Of a DNA stretch of 64,000 nucleotides, positions 12,526 to 26,400 are shown one piece after another (positions within the stretch are counted from its first letter, which is position 1; the number at the start of each line of letters is the position of its first letter). This DNA is from Pelecanus crispus (Eukaryota; Chordata; Aves; Pelecaniformes; Pelecanidae), in contig NC_134675.1 of assembly GCF_030463565.1 (NCBI RefSeq), positions 15,707,862-15,771,861 on the forward strand, in the 5' to 3' direction. The notes beneath the pieces are model-generated. The model ran no database searches. It was not told the DNA's origin and saw nothing but the letters and a program-made list of their open reading frames with translations. The position numbers and the translations under genes were made by a program.

Positions 12526-12772
12526 TGTCGTGGTTTAACCCCAGCCAGCAACTAAGCACCACGCAGCTGCTCGTTCTCTCCCCCTGCCCTGGTGGGATGT
12601 GGGAGAGGATTGGAGGAGTAGGAGTGAGAAAACTCGTGTGTTGAGATAAGAACAGTTTAACAATTGAAATAAAATAAAGTAAAATAGTAGTAGTAATAAT
12701 AACAATATAACAATAATAGTAATAGTAATAACAATATAATAATAGTAATAATAATATACAAATAATAAACAT
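12526..12772 (-). mobile_element. Truncated LTR, ERV family 1 (copy B)
   Basis: Only the 3' part (R-U5) of the LTR is present. Its end, read from the - strand as GGTTAAACCACGACA, is at 12526. The ATT-type microsatellite expected upstream of it (about 12675-12772) is expanded and diverged, and U3 with its promoter is missing. The break is in or just beyond the microsatellite, where sequence becomes non-homologous (cacaaaaaattaaag). Confidence 0.85.
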
Positions 12773-12951
12773 AAATACACAAAAAATTAAAGAGCTAGGT
12801 GAGATACTACAACGTAGTGAGTTAGGGTGGCTGTATTTCTCACAGTTGGTACTGATTCACCCCATGCTATTTTTTAAGATTTTTCTTTTGGAAAAAAAGC
12901 AAGAGTCAGTTCATTCATTAAAAATAACAGTAGTGAAATAATAGAAGAGCA

Positions 12952-12968
12952 CCCCCCCCCCCCCCCCC
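12952..12968. repeat. Poly-C run, 17 bp
   Basis: Uninterrupted C homopolymer followed by TTTTTAATCAC. Length in the assembly may be unreliable. Confidence 0.9.
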
Positions 12969-15900
12969 TTTTTAATCACTAGCTCTCAAGTAAGAGTTGT
13001 AGGAGATGCTCAGTTCCTTCTCTGACCTTGAAGAGCAGTCAGCCATCTTTCTCTCTTTCAGGAGGGTACCATACCCATCACAACAGCCCCAATGCCTCTT
13101 CAGGTGACAAGGGGGAAGAGCCACAAGCACCAATTTCAGTTTCTCAGGCAGTTTCTGGTGTAGTTGCAAACACATGAGCAATGTTGCAAGACTTCACTTG
13201 CAAAATAAGTGTCAGACTCCTCCAGTGCCATCCTGGCAGTTCTGCCACATTCGTTTGCTTTAATTTTGCTTTTCTCAGAGAATTGTTGCAGACAAGAAGA
13301 CTACACTAACTGTTAAATTGAAGAAATTGAGGACCATGCTGCTGATTCAATTGCTGCTGTGTCGAGTCTGTGCCTTTTTTTTTTTTTTTATCTATCAAGG
13401 GTAGATTTCACTTCATACAATTGTCAGAAAAATAGGAAGGGTTTTTGAGAGCGTAATAAGTATTGGGAATGCAAGCAAACATCTTGTTTGCTTGCAGTCT
13501 TGTTCAGGAGCACAGCAAGCTGTATCAGAGGGAAACTCTCTGCTGTCAGAGTGTTGTACCAGTTCCATGTTGTGTCTGTGTGTAGCTACAGTATAGAAAC
13601 ACAGTCCATCCACTAGATTCATGCAAACAAGACTGAATATGCTAATGAAGGATTGCTAAGGAAAGTCTGTCTACCCAACCTCAATTACCTTCTTCAGCAG
13701 TCTTTAATTTCAAAAATTTAGTGTATGCATTCTTTGTTTTCTTTTCTCCTTCCTACTGTCTCCCAGGGACTCATTTGTGATAAAAGCATAGGCAGTTGCT
13801 CTCAGACAGTTTGAACTGTTCCATAAGCAACATCCATTCACAAGCTGTGTGCCAAAAGGCAGCTGGATCTCTGCTTTGATTAAGGTAAACAATGTGTCAG
13901 GGTGCCTTTAAGCTGAATTTTAAGTGGCATGAAAGTCAGATGGAAAATTGAAATTGAGATGGTACACGTTAAACCCTGAATAAAAACGTGGCTGATGCAT
14001 CATCCTGCAGTGGTGAGCAGCTGGAGCTGTTGTTCCATTCTGCCTGTCTTTTCCTCCAGGTGGTCAATGACAGTTCTGTGTTGCAGTGTCTTGAAAAGGT
14101 AATTTTCCAGGCTTAGCTGTCCATACCCCCGCAGCACACGCAGTGATGAAGAAGCATGCCATAGTTCAAGAATTGATTGCTCACATAGTTAAAGACTGTG
14201 TTTGGCCAAAAGAGTTGAGCAATATGTATCCCTGTGCCTGTGGGTGGGGAGGAAAGAAATTTAACTGCTCACAGTAGTAACCAGATAAAGGGCAGACTGC
14301 ACCTTGGAGCATTGCTCAGTGTACCAATGTGGTAAGAAAAGCCTGGCTGGAACTTGATAGGGCAGGAGGACAGGAAGGAGGAAGCAATTTTCTCTTTCCT
14401 TGCAGTCCGAGTAGAGCACAGACTGGGGAGCTGTGTGTTGACGGCCAGAGAAGGAAGCTGGAAGACACTGCAGGTTTCCCTCTGGACTGCTCTTAGATCA
14501 TGAGTGCCCATCCAAAGGATGAAGTATCCTACAGAAGGCAGTTGTGGCCACTTTCTCTTTAAAATCCATTATTGCTTGGTGTAAAATACAGGAGCAGCCC
14601 TGGGAGGAGGAACCACTGGCAGTAAATGCTCAGAGCAATGGACCTCATGGTCATCTCACAACCTCCCTTGTCATTCTTCTGCACTCAGAGACAACAAGAA
14701 AAGGAAGAGCCCTAGCTCACGCTTTGATCGCAGACGTTTGCTCCTGGGTTATATGCGCCTGAACCTCTGAGGCCAAAGGAGCTGGGATTCCCCTCCACGT
14801 GGGTGAAGCTGCTTCACTGCTAGCCAGTGCAGTGTGTAGGAGGCAGTGGCGCTCCCACCAGCCTCTGTCAGGGCTGAGCTTTATGCTGTTCTTCAAAAGG
14901 AAACACTGAAGGTGCCCATCCACCTAAAAGGACTCCAGGCTATAGGTCCCAAGGTTATAAAAACATTCATCTGAAGCCATGAAGGAAGGATGTAGGCTCC
15001 CAAGGGGGCAGTGCTGCCCATGACCCCTGTGCTTGTTCCTTCACTGGCTGCTTCTAGACTTCCTTTTGCTTGTCTCCCTGGGGACTGTGTATGCAAACTG
15101 TGCAGGAAGCCAAGTCACCCGATGCAGAGGTCCCCTCTGTGAGCCAGGCACCTTAAGTTAAGCTTACAGGTTCTGTATTCTTTATAGGCTCTAGCCTTAA
15201 ACAGTTGTCTACTTGGAGACTCAAGAAAATTTGTCCAAATTAGATCTAAAGTAGATTAGCTAAACCATGTTAAAGCCTTGTGTTCATGTTCTCATTCAGA
15301 ATTCATGTATTTCCATTTAGCTTAATTTACTTGGGTAATAAATTAAAGCAAATCATATTAAATTTACTTTCAGAATTACTGAACAAGAATGCTCAGTGTT
15401 CACATAGGGAGTTATGCAGCTCTAATAACCTAAATTCCCATACCTAATTGACACATGACAACTATTCTGAAAATTCCTGCACAGAAAAGCCCCCAAATAC
15501 TTTGCCATATATTCTGGGATTTATACAAAATCTGAGCACCTTTTCTCACTCTTCTTTTCTAAACTGGGATTTGAGGCTAGCATTGCCCTAGTCCAGGTCA
15601 GATTCCCAATAGGAGCTGTAGCTGCATATCTACAGGTATCCCAAAAACACAAAAGGTGGGGGGAGAAAAAAATGTAGCTATCACTGAGTACATGCTCTTC
15701 AAGCCTTCATGGTCTTCAGCATTGCTGGGAATACAACACTACCTCATGTGCGAGGCATGACATGGGTTCTGCCCTTCCCACCAAACATGCCATACTTCTG
15801 CTAACAACCCTCCACTGAACTGCATTCCCACAGAGCAGTCACCATCTCCACTGCCTGGAGGAGGAACAAACCTAACAAAGAAAAACAGGCAAAAATGGGC

Positions 15901-18900
15901 TGGTAGAATTAGACCGGCATGTAGGGTCTGTGGTCTGTAGCAATTGGCAAAGTTAGCTATGTGTTTGTGGGCAGAGGTGACTCAACTTTTTCTGTTATCA
16001 TGTGGGGTTTTTTAGAGGTCTTTTCACATATTGCATCCTAATTAGAAAACTGCAGCCTTTAAATATTTTATAAGGTTTTTTTCCTTTCTTTTAGTTATTA
16101 ATTACGAGGCTCTTTTCAGCAACAGTGAGCAATGTTTGGCATGTCTGAAATGCTTATGTATAAAATATATCCAAAGCAATGGAATAATATGGGAGCCAAT
16201 CAAGCCAATTTGAAATTCCAGTGTGATGTAAAATAATGCAGCCTCTGTTAAATATGTTTGGTATGAAAGAACAATTTAAGCTAATTGTAAGTACAGCTGG
16301 AGTTTGATTTTTTTTAACGTTTTTAGAAGATGATTAAGACATGCAAACAAGTGGCTGAAAACAGGTACTGCATTTGACAAAGATGCAGATAGGAGTTGGA
16401 CTGAGGAGTAGAGGTGGGGATTATTTTAGCAAGCACTGCAATTCCCCTTTCTGTGGTATTTCTGTGGTATTCCTGTGGCATCAGGGCAGGCAATGCCCTT
16501 CCAAAGTGCTTTTCCCTGTCCTATCCCCCCCAAACTAAAACTGGAACAGAAGAGGTAAAGAGAAACAGTCAGAGACACAGAACAGATAGTTTGGCCATCC
16601 ACCAGTGAAGTTGGCGATGGGCATCACAGGGTGTGGACCTCTTGCCTGGCCGTTGCGCTCAGCAATTCCCAGGGCCTGTCGGGCTGGGCTGGGAGGCAGA
16701 GTCGGAGCTGGGGGGGGCGCTCCTGGGAGAGGGTTTGAAAATGAAATGTGCTGTTGTCCAGGCCCAGAGTTGGTGAATTGCTGGGAGCTGGGCTGGCACC
16801 GGGGACAGGGTTGTCGTCTCACAGGGAGGCCAGCAAAGACAGCTCTAGTTTTCAAATCCTGTTCCCATGAAGAGTCCAAAACATGTTGGACCAGGCAAGC
16901 TTGTAAAAATCTTGTAAAAATCCTTTTCTCCAAAGTCTTAATACTTTCTGAATAAGTCATAGATTTTTCTTTCATATGATAAACCACTGGAATTAGAAAC
17001 TTTTTTATTTGTCCTTGCTAGGGATGAAACATGAAAGGGCCTTAAAATATTTATATTTAGCCACAAAAAAAAGACTTATCCAAAAGAAATGGCCTAAACT
17101 ATGTGCTGGAGGTGTGACAGAAATGCAAGGAACATCTAGAGGTGTAAATTTAGGACACTGGGTTCTGCAGAGGGTATTGCATCCCAGACCACAAGAGCAC
17201 TACGATGGCTTACGGTCATCTTAGCCTACAGTCATTCTGGCCATAAGAGCTGTGCTTAACCTCTTAGAGACACAACACTGACATTCACTGCATGGGTTTT
17301 AGTACAACCCAGCAGCTTAGAAAAAGAAAAAGAAAAAAGAAAACAGTTACTGAAAGCCACATTTTTGGATTAGAAAGTCTGAGCAAAGGGCGGCATTCGA
17401 GCACAAGAAAAGTACCAAAAATAAGTAAAGTAGGTCTTGATTAGAGATGGCTTTGACTCAGAACTGTGAATCCCACATTTCCATTTCCCTCTCACTGCAT
17501 CTCCCCCTGTTTCAAGGACATCTGTGCCACTGTGGGAGTCAGCCCTCCCGGCTGGGGGACTCTCCTTCCATACAGAGCACTTCCTGAGCCAGGAGTTTCA
17601 GAGAGTGATTTCTGCTTCTGCATTTCAGGATTTGGGCCCTGGCCACCTCTAACTGAGCTTTTCCAGTCCCTGCACACACATCACAGCTGGAAGATGACAC
17701 TCTGTGAAATGTTTTGAGTACTGGGTGAATGTATTGCTATTAGAGAGTGATTATGGAAGCACAAGTATCTCCAGAGACAATGATATTTTGCTGTGTAACC
17801 CTGCAATGTAGTATTGCCTTCTAGCAAGAGGCCATGAGCTTTGCAGTGAATTTGCAAGGCCTCAGGACTGAGGCTTATCAGGCTTGCTCTGTCTGAACTT
17901 CTCTTGACCTGCGCACAGCTCTGATTTACTTTGTTTAGCTGTGACAGCAATTTCTCTAATTGACCTAGTATCTGTGGCTAATTTGTTCTACTTTTGTTTA
18001 TCCTTGCATGGTACAACCATTGTTTTATATAGCTAGCAGTAGCAAGCAGTGACGCTATGTTGAATGAGATGTTTAAGACTCTGACAGAGTGATGTAGGGC
18101 AGAGAAATGCAGGCCTTCTCAGAGGACTTGAGAAGTGCAGACACAGGGTGCAGCACAGAGGTGTGCAGGGATGGGGTGATAAGAGATGGGGCACAGGCTT
18201 GGCACTGGAGACAATTCATCAGTGTTCAGTTTTAGAAATATGGATCTGGAGCTGGACAAAAATGGGTTTTAGGTAGAACAAAGAGAACAAAGAAATAATA
18301 TCTAACATACATAAATGGTACCATATATAGTAAATAAATTTGTAACATGGAGCTGTAGACCAGCGAAGAAGAAAGGTGTAAAACTGTGTTAGCAAACATA
18401 AAAAAGTGATCCCAAGTGCATCTCAGGGGAGGAAGAAGAATCCAGCACCACGAACATCAAATTTCTCCCAGTGAGGGACTCCAGGGGCCTATGGTCAGTG
18501 GTGTTATCCTCTCCAGTAGTGCAAAGCTCCTGATTTGAAGGTCCAGAGGAGCAGTGGAAGGGTGAGCATAACTCCAAGAAAAAGGATAGAAACTAATAAA
18601 TATATGCATTAAAATTTTATTATTGCTATTATTGAGGCCTTTTCTGTACAGAAGTGCTCTAGCTATATTATTAGCAATAATAAGATCTAGATTAATAATG
18701 ATTCTTTAATTACACTGTTAAGATTTATTTATATATATGGCATGCTTTCTCTTTGCCCACAAAGATTTTAAGCGTAATGATGTGTTATTTCCCACACAGA
18801 AGGAAAGGAAATGTTTATTGGCATCTTGGGAGTGCCTAAGCCAAGGCAGACAAGCCCTCTGAGCTCATTGCCCCAGTACCGATACTGACTGCATGGCTAC

Positions 18901-21603
18901 ACCAGAGTTAGCACCCTTTAAAAGCGATTTGCCAGGTCACATTTTTCTTTCATAAATTCATTTGCAGACACTGTTTCACAAAGAAGCAAGATGTTTCCAA
19001 TCATGAACCACCCTGGAAAGCCATGGCTATTGCTCAGTTTGGGGGCTGCAGGGGTGAGCCCCTGCCTCTTGCTGAGTCCTGCTGGTCCCACCAGCGGCTC
19101 AGATCTGCGTCTCTGAGCTCTCTGGGTCATCCCCACTGCTGGCCATCTACCCCAGCCCATATCAGGATAAAAGTCCAAGGAAAAAAAGACATTTAACTTC
19201 AATCATTTGGGCTGGGGAGTCTGAGGTAAGCAGGCATGATAATAACCATGTCAATCCCTGTCTGCAGGAATGGGAGGACACGGATTTAACAGCCATAGGA
19301 GCCACCTGGCCTTGACCTCAGAAGACAAAGTATTTTGTCTCTTCCCTGGTTCTGCCTCAAGAGCCATTATCCACATCAGTATCTCAAGGTAAAAATACGA
19401 CTTTCTTAACAGTAAAGACAAGATGCTAAAGTTGCAATGGGGTCACTGAAAGGAAATTTTGGCCATGTCTGAAAGACTTGCACTTCCATTTGGGAAATGA
19501 TGTGTTTAATATGTCAAACTGAGTTCAACTGTAAGAAATACTACTGTGCAAGTTATGAATGCCGGTACAGTTATGTACACATCCATACATTCACATCCAT
19601 TGTGTGTACTTCAAAATTAGGTGCACATGCAAAATAAACTCTTGTGCATAAGAATTGTCACCAGCAGATGTTAGGTGCACCATTCTGACTACTAACTGCT
19701 CCCAATGAAATATCTTACTGCATACCCACTGCGCAAGTGAACTTTTCTTTTTTTTTTCCTCCAAATATGCACATAGTTTAAATTTTGTACCGATTTGCAC
19801 TTTCCTAGATTCAGAAGTTAATTACACCATCCTATACACATGCCATATGTCCTATACGCAGTGCTTTGAGAAAGTACCAGGATTAACTGTAATAGTTTCA
19901 GACTCTACAATTGAGTGTAGTGGGTTTTGATGTATTTCTCAAAAAAATCCACTTGCATTAGGATCTGATGCAAAGGACTAGAATACATGCCATCTAGCCT
20001 GAAACATGTTATTTGCATCTATATTAACTTTAGAAAGGTTTACTCCCTGCATTGGTTTTCTCTGCGACAAAGACGACTTCAAGTCTATCCTGCTGAATAA
20101 GCAGCAATTAGATTAAGAAATGCAATATTAAATGTATCATTATCTTTGTTTTGGATTTAAATGAGGATGTTAAGAACAAAATAAGAGACATTTCCCAGCA
20201 TTATTCCTAATACAACAAATCTATTCTATTAGGGCTGATATGAATGCATTTTTTATTCCTTACCCAAACAGCCCTCCAAACCTGCCTTTATTTTGGTCCT
20301 ATTAGTGACTCCCTAATCTAGTCAGGTGGATAAAGTTACCATTGAGTTGAAATATATATTTTAACTAAGAGACACATAACCAAGATAAAAATGCTATCCT
20401 CTGTCCTTCTTGTGAATAGCTTCCATATATTTCCATTAGATTTGAAAGACTCCATCCCACACCCTAAATATGTTAAGTTTTAAAGCCCTAGTGCGGTTAT
20501 TGTCATGATGGTCTAAGACTATAAGGGAAGCAGTATTCATAAATGTAGCAACTAACACTTGAAGAAAAGAAACGTAACAACAATTCATAAGGTTTGGGAT
20601 ATGCAAAATCTTTCTCAGCTACCTCTTCAGGACATAATAGGGGAGGTTGCATACCCAAAAGTGCATGTGTTTTTTCTCCAGCTGCATTACTTACTCTGAT
20701 AAAAGATTTCACCTCTTCCTTCCTTGTATTTCAAAGGCAGTTGCACACCTGAAGAATCTTTCAAAGACAATTACTTAAAATATATCCATCAGGAAGAAAA
20801 TTCTGTGTTCCTATTAGGTGAAAAAATAAGTGTTTGAATCTCAGCTAAAACAGAACAACATTTGATCTGAATCAAAGATGGGCCAGGGAGCTGACACCAC
20901 ATGGTAACACCAAGTAAATCTTATTTGGAATGAGATGCTGGATTGAGATGTTGATATGCCAATCCATAAAGCCAAAACTGATATGTACAGGGGTATGAAG
21001 AATGGTGTGATGAAAACAAATTACACCTTAGCATTCCACTTCATTGCATTGCTGAGTTAGCCTGACTTTTAATTCATAAAGGTCTGTACTAGTCAGATAT
21101 CTAAGTGGATATCAGAGAAGCTTTAATAGTGACCTATTGCACATATGCATAAGAAGAGTGTTTCTTTAAAAACAGCAGCTTTCCAGGGCCAAATCCACAG
21201 CTGAGGTAGATTTTCTTGGGTTGGAGGCAAGCCAAACAATTTGGGATGCTCCTTCAACAATGCAGAAATCTCAGGCTCTGCTCAATGAGCCTGATTTTGC
21301 TCTGCCTATGAGTTGCTGTAAGAAGGGAGCAAGCCTGCTCCTGGTAAGAGAATCGAGTTTGGGGGCAGACTCATATGAGCTGACTCCCACTCCAGCAGAG
21401 TAGCTGTGGATGAAGTAGTGTTATAACTGATGGAAAAATAGAAATGACAATTTGTAATTTGTAATGAATGATTTCACCTGCTTTGCATTGCACAGACCCA
21501 ATTCCTCACATCATTGTTAAAATTATGAATAGGTATCTTACTACAGAAAGTGGAGGGTGGCATTAAGAGCAAGAGAGGGAGGTCCTGCTGGGGGCTGAGA
21601 TGA

Positions 21604-21652
21604 CTGCACTGCACTGCACTGTACTGTACTGTACTGTGCTGCGCTGCGCTGC
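21604..21652. repeat. Pentanucleotide microsatellite CTGCA/CTGTA/CTGCG
   Basis: A run of about ten 5-bp units that changes in blocks from CTGCA to CTGTA to CTGYG. The block pattern suggests stepwise expansion of variant units. Confidence 0.85.
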
Positions 21653-22435
21653 CTTGCTCTCCACCTGCTCACCACAGCAGTGTGCAGATCTCACCAATGC
21701 TAGCGTAAGAAAGGTGCAAGGTAAGATTAATTGCTAATTTACTAAGTGAATTTTTGTATTATTGATATTTTCATCAAGAATGTCCAATTCCAATATTTGT
21801 TCCCCTCAAAATAACTGTTTCTTGGAAACATCTGTTGTTGCCATAAGTAGAACAAATGCACTAAGACAACCAGATATAACAAAGGCAGAGCCTAAGTCAC
21901 ATGATGCTTTTAGTGTAAACTGTGCTGACAACTAAAATGTGTTCTTTTTCATGACTAAATAAAAAAGAAAAATATGAGGTTTTCTCTAGTATTGCAATTA
22001 ATGTACTGGAAACATTTTAGCAGAGCTTGAATCTTGTGGGAACTAGCAAATATTCTGTGCAAGCTGACTAGTTTCCTGCATTAATATAATGGCTGCTGTC
22101 TAAACTGAGCCTCCTGTATGAAAATAGAAACAGTTTTAAAGAGATTACTCGGCAAATTCTTCATTTTCAACAATGAAATAAACAGTAAAGTCAAGAAACA
22201 CCTTCCCAAATCTTTGCAGTGTTTGCATTACAATAGCAGACAAGAGTGTATGAGGGAAAATTATATTCACAGACACTGGTAATTCTGAAACTGGGTTCCT
22301 GAAAAAATGTACAGTTATTTCAGGGGACTTTATATTTTGCATGTTGGATACTAACAGTGCTCTAACTTTTATCCCCAAATAAAGGGAAAAGCCTGAAGAG
22401 TTGTGGTGTTTATGGAACATGGATTTGACCTTATA

Positions 22436-23424
22436 TCATAGAATCATAGAATAGTTTGGGTTGGAGGGGACCTTTAAAGGTCATCTAGTCCAACCCCCTT
22501 GCAATGAGCAGGGACATCTTCAACTACATCAGGTTGCTCAGAGCCCCATCCAACCTGACCTTGAATGTTTCCAGGGATGGGGCATCTACCACCTCTCTGG
22601 GCAACCCGTTTCAGTGTTTCACCACCCTCATCGTAAAAAAATTCTTCCTTATATCTAGTCTGAATCTACCCTTTTTTAGTTTAAAACCATTACCCCTTGT
22701 CCTATCGCAACAGGCCCTATTGAAAAGTCTGTCCCCATCTTTCTTATAAGCCCTCTTTAAGTATTGAAAGGCCACAATAACGTCTCCCCGGAGCCTTCTC
22801 TTCTCCAGGCTGAACAACCCCAATGCTCTCAGCCTTTCCTCATAGGAGAGGTGTTCCAACCCTCTGATCATTTGATCATTTTTGTGGCCCTCCTCTGGAC
22901 CCACTCCAACAGGTCTATGTCTTTCCTGTACTGAGGACTCCAGAGCTGGATGCGGTACTCCAGGTGGGGTCTCACCATCATGGAGTAGAGGGGCAGAATT
23001 ACTTCCCTCAACCTGCTGGCCATGCTTCTTTTGATGCAGCCTAGGATACGGTTGGCTTTCTGGGCTGCGAGTGCACATTGCCAGCTGATGTCCAGCTTTT
23101 CATCCACCAGTACCCCCAAGTCCGTCTCCGCAGCACTGCTCTCAATCTCTTCATCCCCCAGCCTGTATTGATACTGGGGGTTGCCCCAACCCAGGTGCAG
23201 GACCTTGCATGTGGTCTTGTTGAACCTTGTGAGGTTCGCATGGGCCCACTTCTCAAGCTTGTCCAGGTCCCTCTGAATGGCATCCCATCCCTCAGGTGTG
23301 TCAACTGTACCACTCAGCTCGGTGTCACCTGCAAATTTGCCAAGGGTGCACTTGATCCCACTATGTCATTGATGAAGATATTAAACAGTACTGGTCCCAA
23401 TACAGACTCCTGAGGGACAACTCA
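22436..23424 (-). mobile_element. CR1 LINE, 5'-truncated, antisense
   Basis: The 3' terminus is at 22436 with the CR1 tail (ATTCTATGA repeats on the - strand) and the conserved 'ttggaggggacctttaaaggtcatctagtccaac' class of 3' UTR. Reading leftward from 23424 the - strand encodes the C-terminal half of the CR1 reverse transcriptase. Visible motifs are [55 protein letters not shown] and [15 protein letters not shown]. Several frameshifts split the frame into overlapping pieces (22611-23078, 22868-23119, 23041-23313), so it is dead. Its protein differs in subfamily from the CR1 copies at 43 and 57 kb. Confidence 0.92.
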
Positions 23425-26400
23425 GGGGCAATATCCTGGACTGAGAATCTATGCAACTTTTGGAGAGGTATTGAAGGGGTGGAGGAGGAAAGCAAGGAAC
23501 GAAACAGGATAAAAAAAGATTCAGAGGCAGACACTATTCAAAACCACATTCAAGGACATAGCCATAGTACATGGCTAAATACTAACTGGCTGATGAATAA
23601 GTTCATTGTTCCATAGTGCCTGTTAAGAAATCATATTTTATTCCTGCCAGAAATTATTTACCTCCCACAAAGATATTTTTCCTTTAAGTTTTTCCTCACT
23701 TTATAATCACTGAAATAAGAAGGGATGAAAAAAAGAAGTAGGAACCTTTCCTTGTTGAGGAGGCTGGCAATATCTCTAAAACCAAAAAAGTTAAATGCTC
23801 AGAAACCTTGGAGGAACTGAGAATCTGAACCTGAATTTTTCAGATGAAAGTTCCCTAACCAAAACCAAAATCTGAATGTTTCTTGAATTTTGCACAATTG
23901 AAAACCTTCTTTGAATCTTTAATAATGTGTTTGAGGATCACTTCAAGTTAGATGTGCAGAAATATCATACCTCAGCTGTGTTGTGCATTAAACAAGGTGC
24001 TAGAGGGAAAAATTTTCTATAAAGGCAGGTAAATTTCTGTATGTCTTACATTAGGCAATTTTGTCCCTCATTAGCAAAACCCACTTTCACTTTACAGAGC
24101 AAAATAAAGCCTGTCCAACACATAGTTGTATCATTTCAAGTAACTCCTGGTCTTAAATTTGAAAGATAAAAATTACAAAAGTGACCTAATATTTGCAACT
24201 AATTACAAACACATTCAGTATAGATTTTAAAACCTGATATTTGCTCTATAAAGTCATAGTGCCAGTGCTGAAGTTCTTACTGGAAAACTAGATACTTTGG
24301 CATGTATTTGTAACAGACATTACTAAATCAAAACAGCTCCAGCCAAATTTGGACACTGCATTAAATGGCATTTTGATGTGCTCAAGTTGGCATAAGAAGA
24401 AATTTTTTTGTCTGCTTCCAGTGTTAGCTGGGGGAAATGAAAACTGTATGCTAAATGCAAAAATCTTTGCCCTAGCAGGCAGGCATGCTGTCTTAACTCT
24501 TCTTGCCCTGCTCCTTTCCCCATGTAAAGCAGCCAGGTGTCAGAGGGAGCACAAGCCGCCCTCCCATTGTGTGACAGCAATCTTTCCACAAAGGGAATGA
24601 GCCAATAATTTTATTATGAGCTGAAATGTGTTGCTTCATGGGATAAAGTGCATTACTGTGCAGGTGGAAGGGCACCAGAGGTGGCCATGGGGCTCCAGGG
24701 CACACAGCAGGGAAGGAGAGCGTCCGTTCCTCTGGGCTGTGCCACAAGCAGAAAAAAAGTCGGTCAGTCTGATCCACCAGTGAAAACCTGATTTCAAATC
24801 AGGCAAGTTGAAGTCGAGCAGATTTGCAGATCAGAATGGAGTTTGCCCAGCTTACAGGAACTACCAGTCAAAATGGTGCCAAAAAAGGCAATTTTTCCGC
24901 ACTGAAACTGGTATTCCTTTCCCCATGGGGAGCGGCAGCTGGAAACAGGATGCTGGACAGGGCAGCCAGGGCAGGGAGGTAGCGGAGTCCTGCAGAGACA
25001 GCTGGCGGGTGCCTTTGGCACATGCGCTCACAGCAACCTGGCTGATAGGTGTCAAAGTGTTTCTGAGCCATTTACGGAGTTGGTCCAAGCTGTTTGAAGA
25101 GAAGCAGAGTGTGGCTGCACCACCTGCACAAACAAGAGCTAATACAGTTGTCTGTTTCTTTAGCATAGAACTAATAAATACAAAGAATAGATAATTTCTT
25201 TACTTAGGAACAGTTTCTTAGTTTTAACAATCGATAAGGGAAATGGACCTGCAGTATGACAGGCCACAGTTTTCTAACTCCAAAACACTCATGCTCCAGC
25301 AAGCCATAAAAGCCTGATACACAGGACAGATTTGTATCCTGTACTCTGTTTTATGTCCCAGAGAAATAAAAGCTAAAGATATTTTTAAAAATTTCCTTCA
25401 AAGATAAAATATAATGTTATTACCTCTAAGTGCAACTTAAGTGAAATAAATTAATATGCAGTAGCTACAGGAACCTCTCCTTGATTTGGACACATCAGGG
25501 AGGTAGTGCCATAGGGAAGAGTTAATATCTGTACTCTATTGGTTTGGTCATAATTTAATCATAACTCCAAATGACAGGAATCTGAATATATTTTCATGCA
25601 TCTTATTTACATTTTGGAACATGAAGGATGAAATTGAGTATCTGGAAAATTATATTGCATATAACTTAAGAGATAGATACAGTTAGATTTCCAAGTGTAG
25701 ATGAGAGCAATTTCAAGCTTAACGTTGAATAAATGAACAGAAAAAAACAAACACCAAGCAAACCAATTACACATTAAATTCAAACAGGGCCTTTTATGGG
25801 AGCACAAGAGTGGGGGGGTCACCTCTAATGTGGACCTGGGCAGGGAGATGAGTGGAAACAGGCATTAACATCTGCAAGACAATTCGGCTGACTTCAGGAG
25901 CCAGAGCAATCCTGCTCAGGCTTGTACTACAGAGGCAATCATGTTGCCCCTTACATGTAAGTACTTGTTTCATGTCAGTTAACAAATGCCTCACAGTTTG
26001 AACTGTGCCTGGTTAATATGTGTAGAGAATGCAGATTTATATAGTAAGACCCTGCAAAATGAGCATGTGGGCTTTGGGTCTTAATCTCTCCACTACTTTT
26101 TGTGATTTCCTTTTGGCCATGTACCTTCTGCAGTATCCACAGTGAGAAAACTCCTCCATGGGTCCAGCTGCAGGGCTGTGGGGCAACACATTGGTAAGCA
26201 GCAGGGCTGCTTGTGCCCCCTGCTTACAAGCAGGGAGCAGGATGCTGCTTACTCAGGGATCCACAGGCAGCTCTGGATGGCTTAGCTGGGGTTTGTAATC
26301 TAAATCTCACCACATTTGTTTTGCCCACACAACGAGGCTGCAATAAATAACCATAGTAAAAATGATGATCCATGTTCCTGGATCCTGTCTCACAAGGTGT

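Larger units (their letters stand above)
12773..22435. other. Long intergenic stretch without recognised genes or ERVs
   Basis: About 9.7 kb with no convincing exon. It holds simple runs (poly-C at 12952, poly-T near 13378, an A/G-rich run near 17320), a GC-richer patch at about 16600-16860, and AT-rich blocks near 15985-16290 and 18590-18790 with TAATTA-type motifs that could be conserved non-coding elements. Short open frames show no domains. Confidence 0.4.

Noticed and set aside
12491..12780. Frames rich in Tyr/Ile/Leu over LTR microsatellites (also at about 33704, 45954 and 47667)
   Set aside because: They are translations of ATT/TTA repeats within LTRs and recur at each LTR copy.
16535..16987. 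GC-rich patch with 150- and 116-codon overlapping frames, possible exon or CpG island
   Set aside because: Frames are on opposite strands without domains or splice signals that I could support, and the patch is short with few CpGs.
24323..25194. Cluster of open frames on both strands suggesting a gene
   Set aside because: No domain, no coherent splice pattern and similar lengths in antisense frames; consistent with chance in moderately GC-rich DNA.
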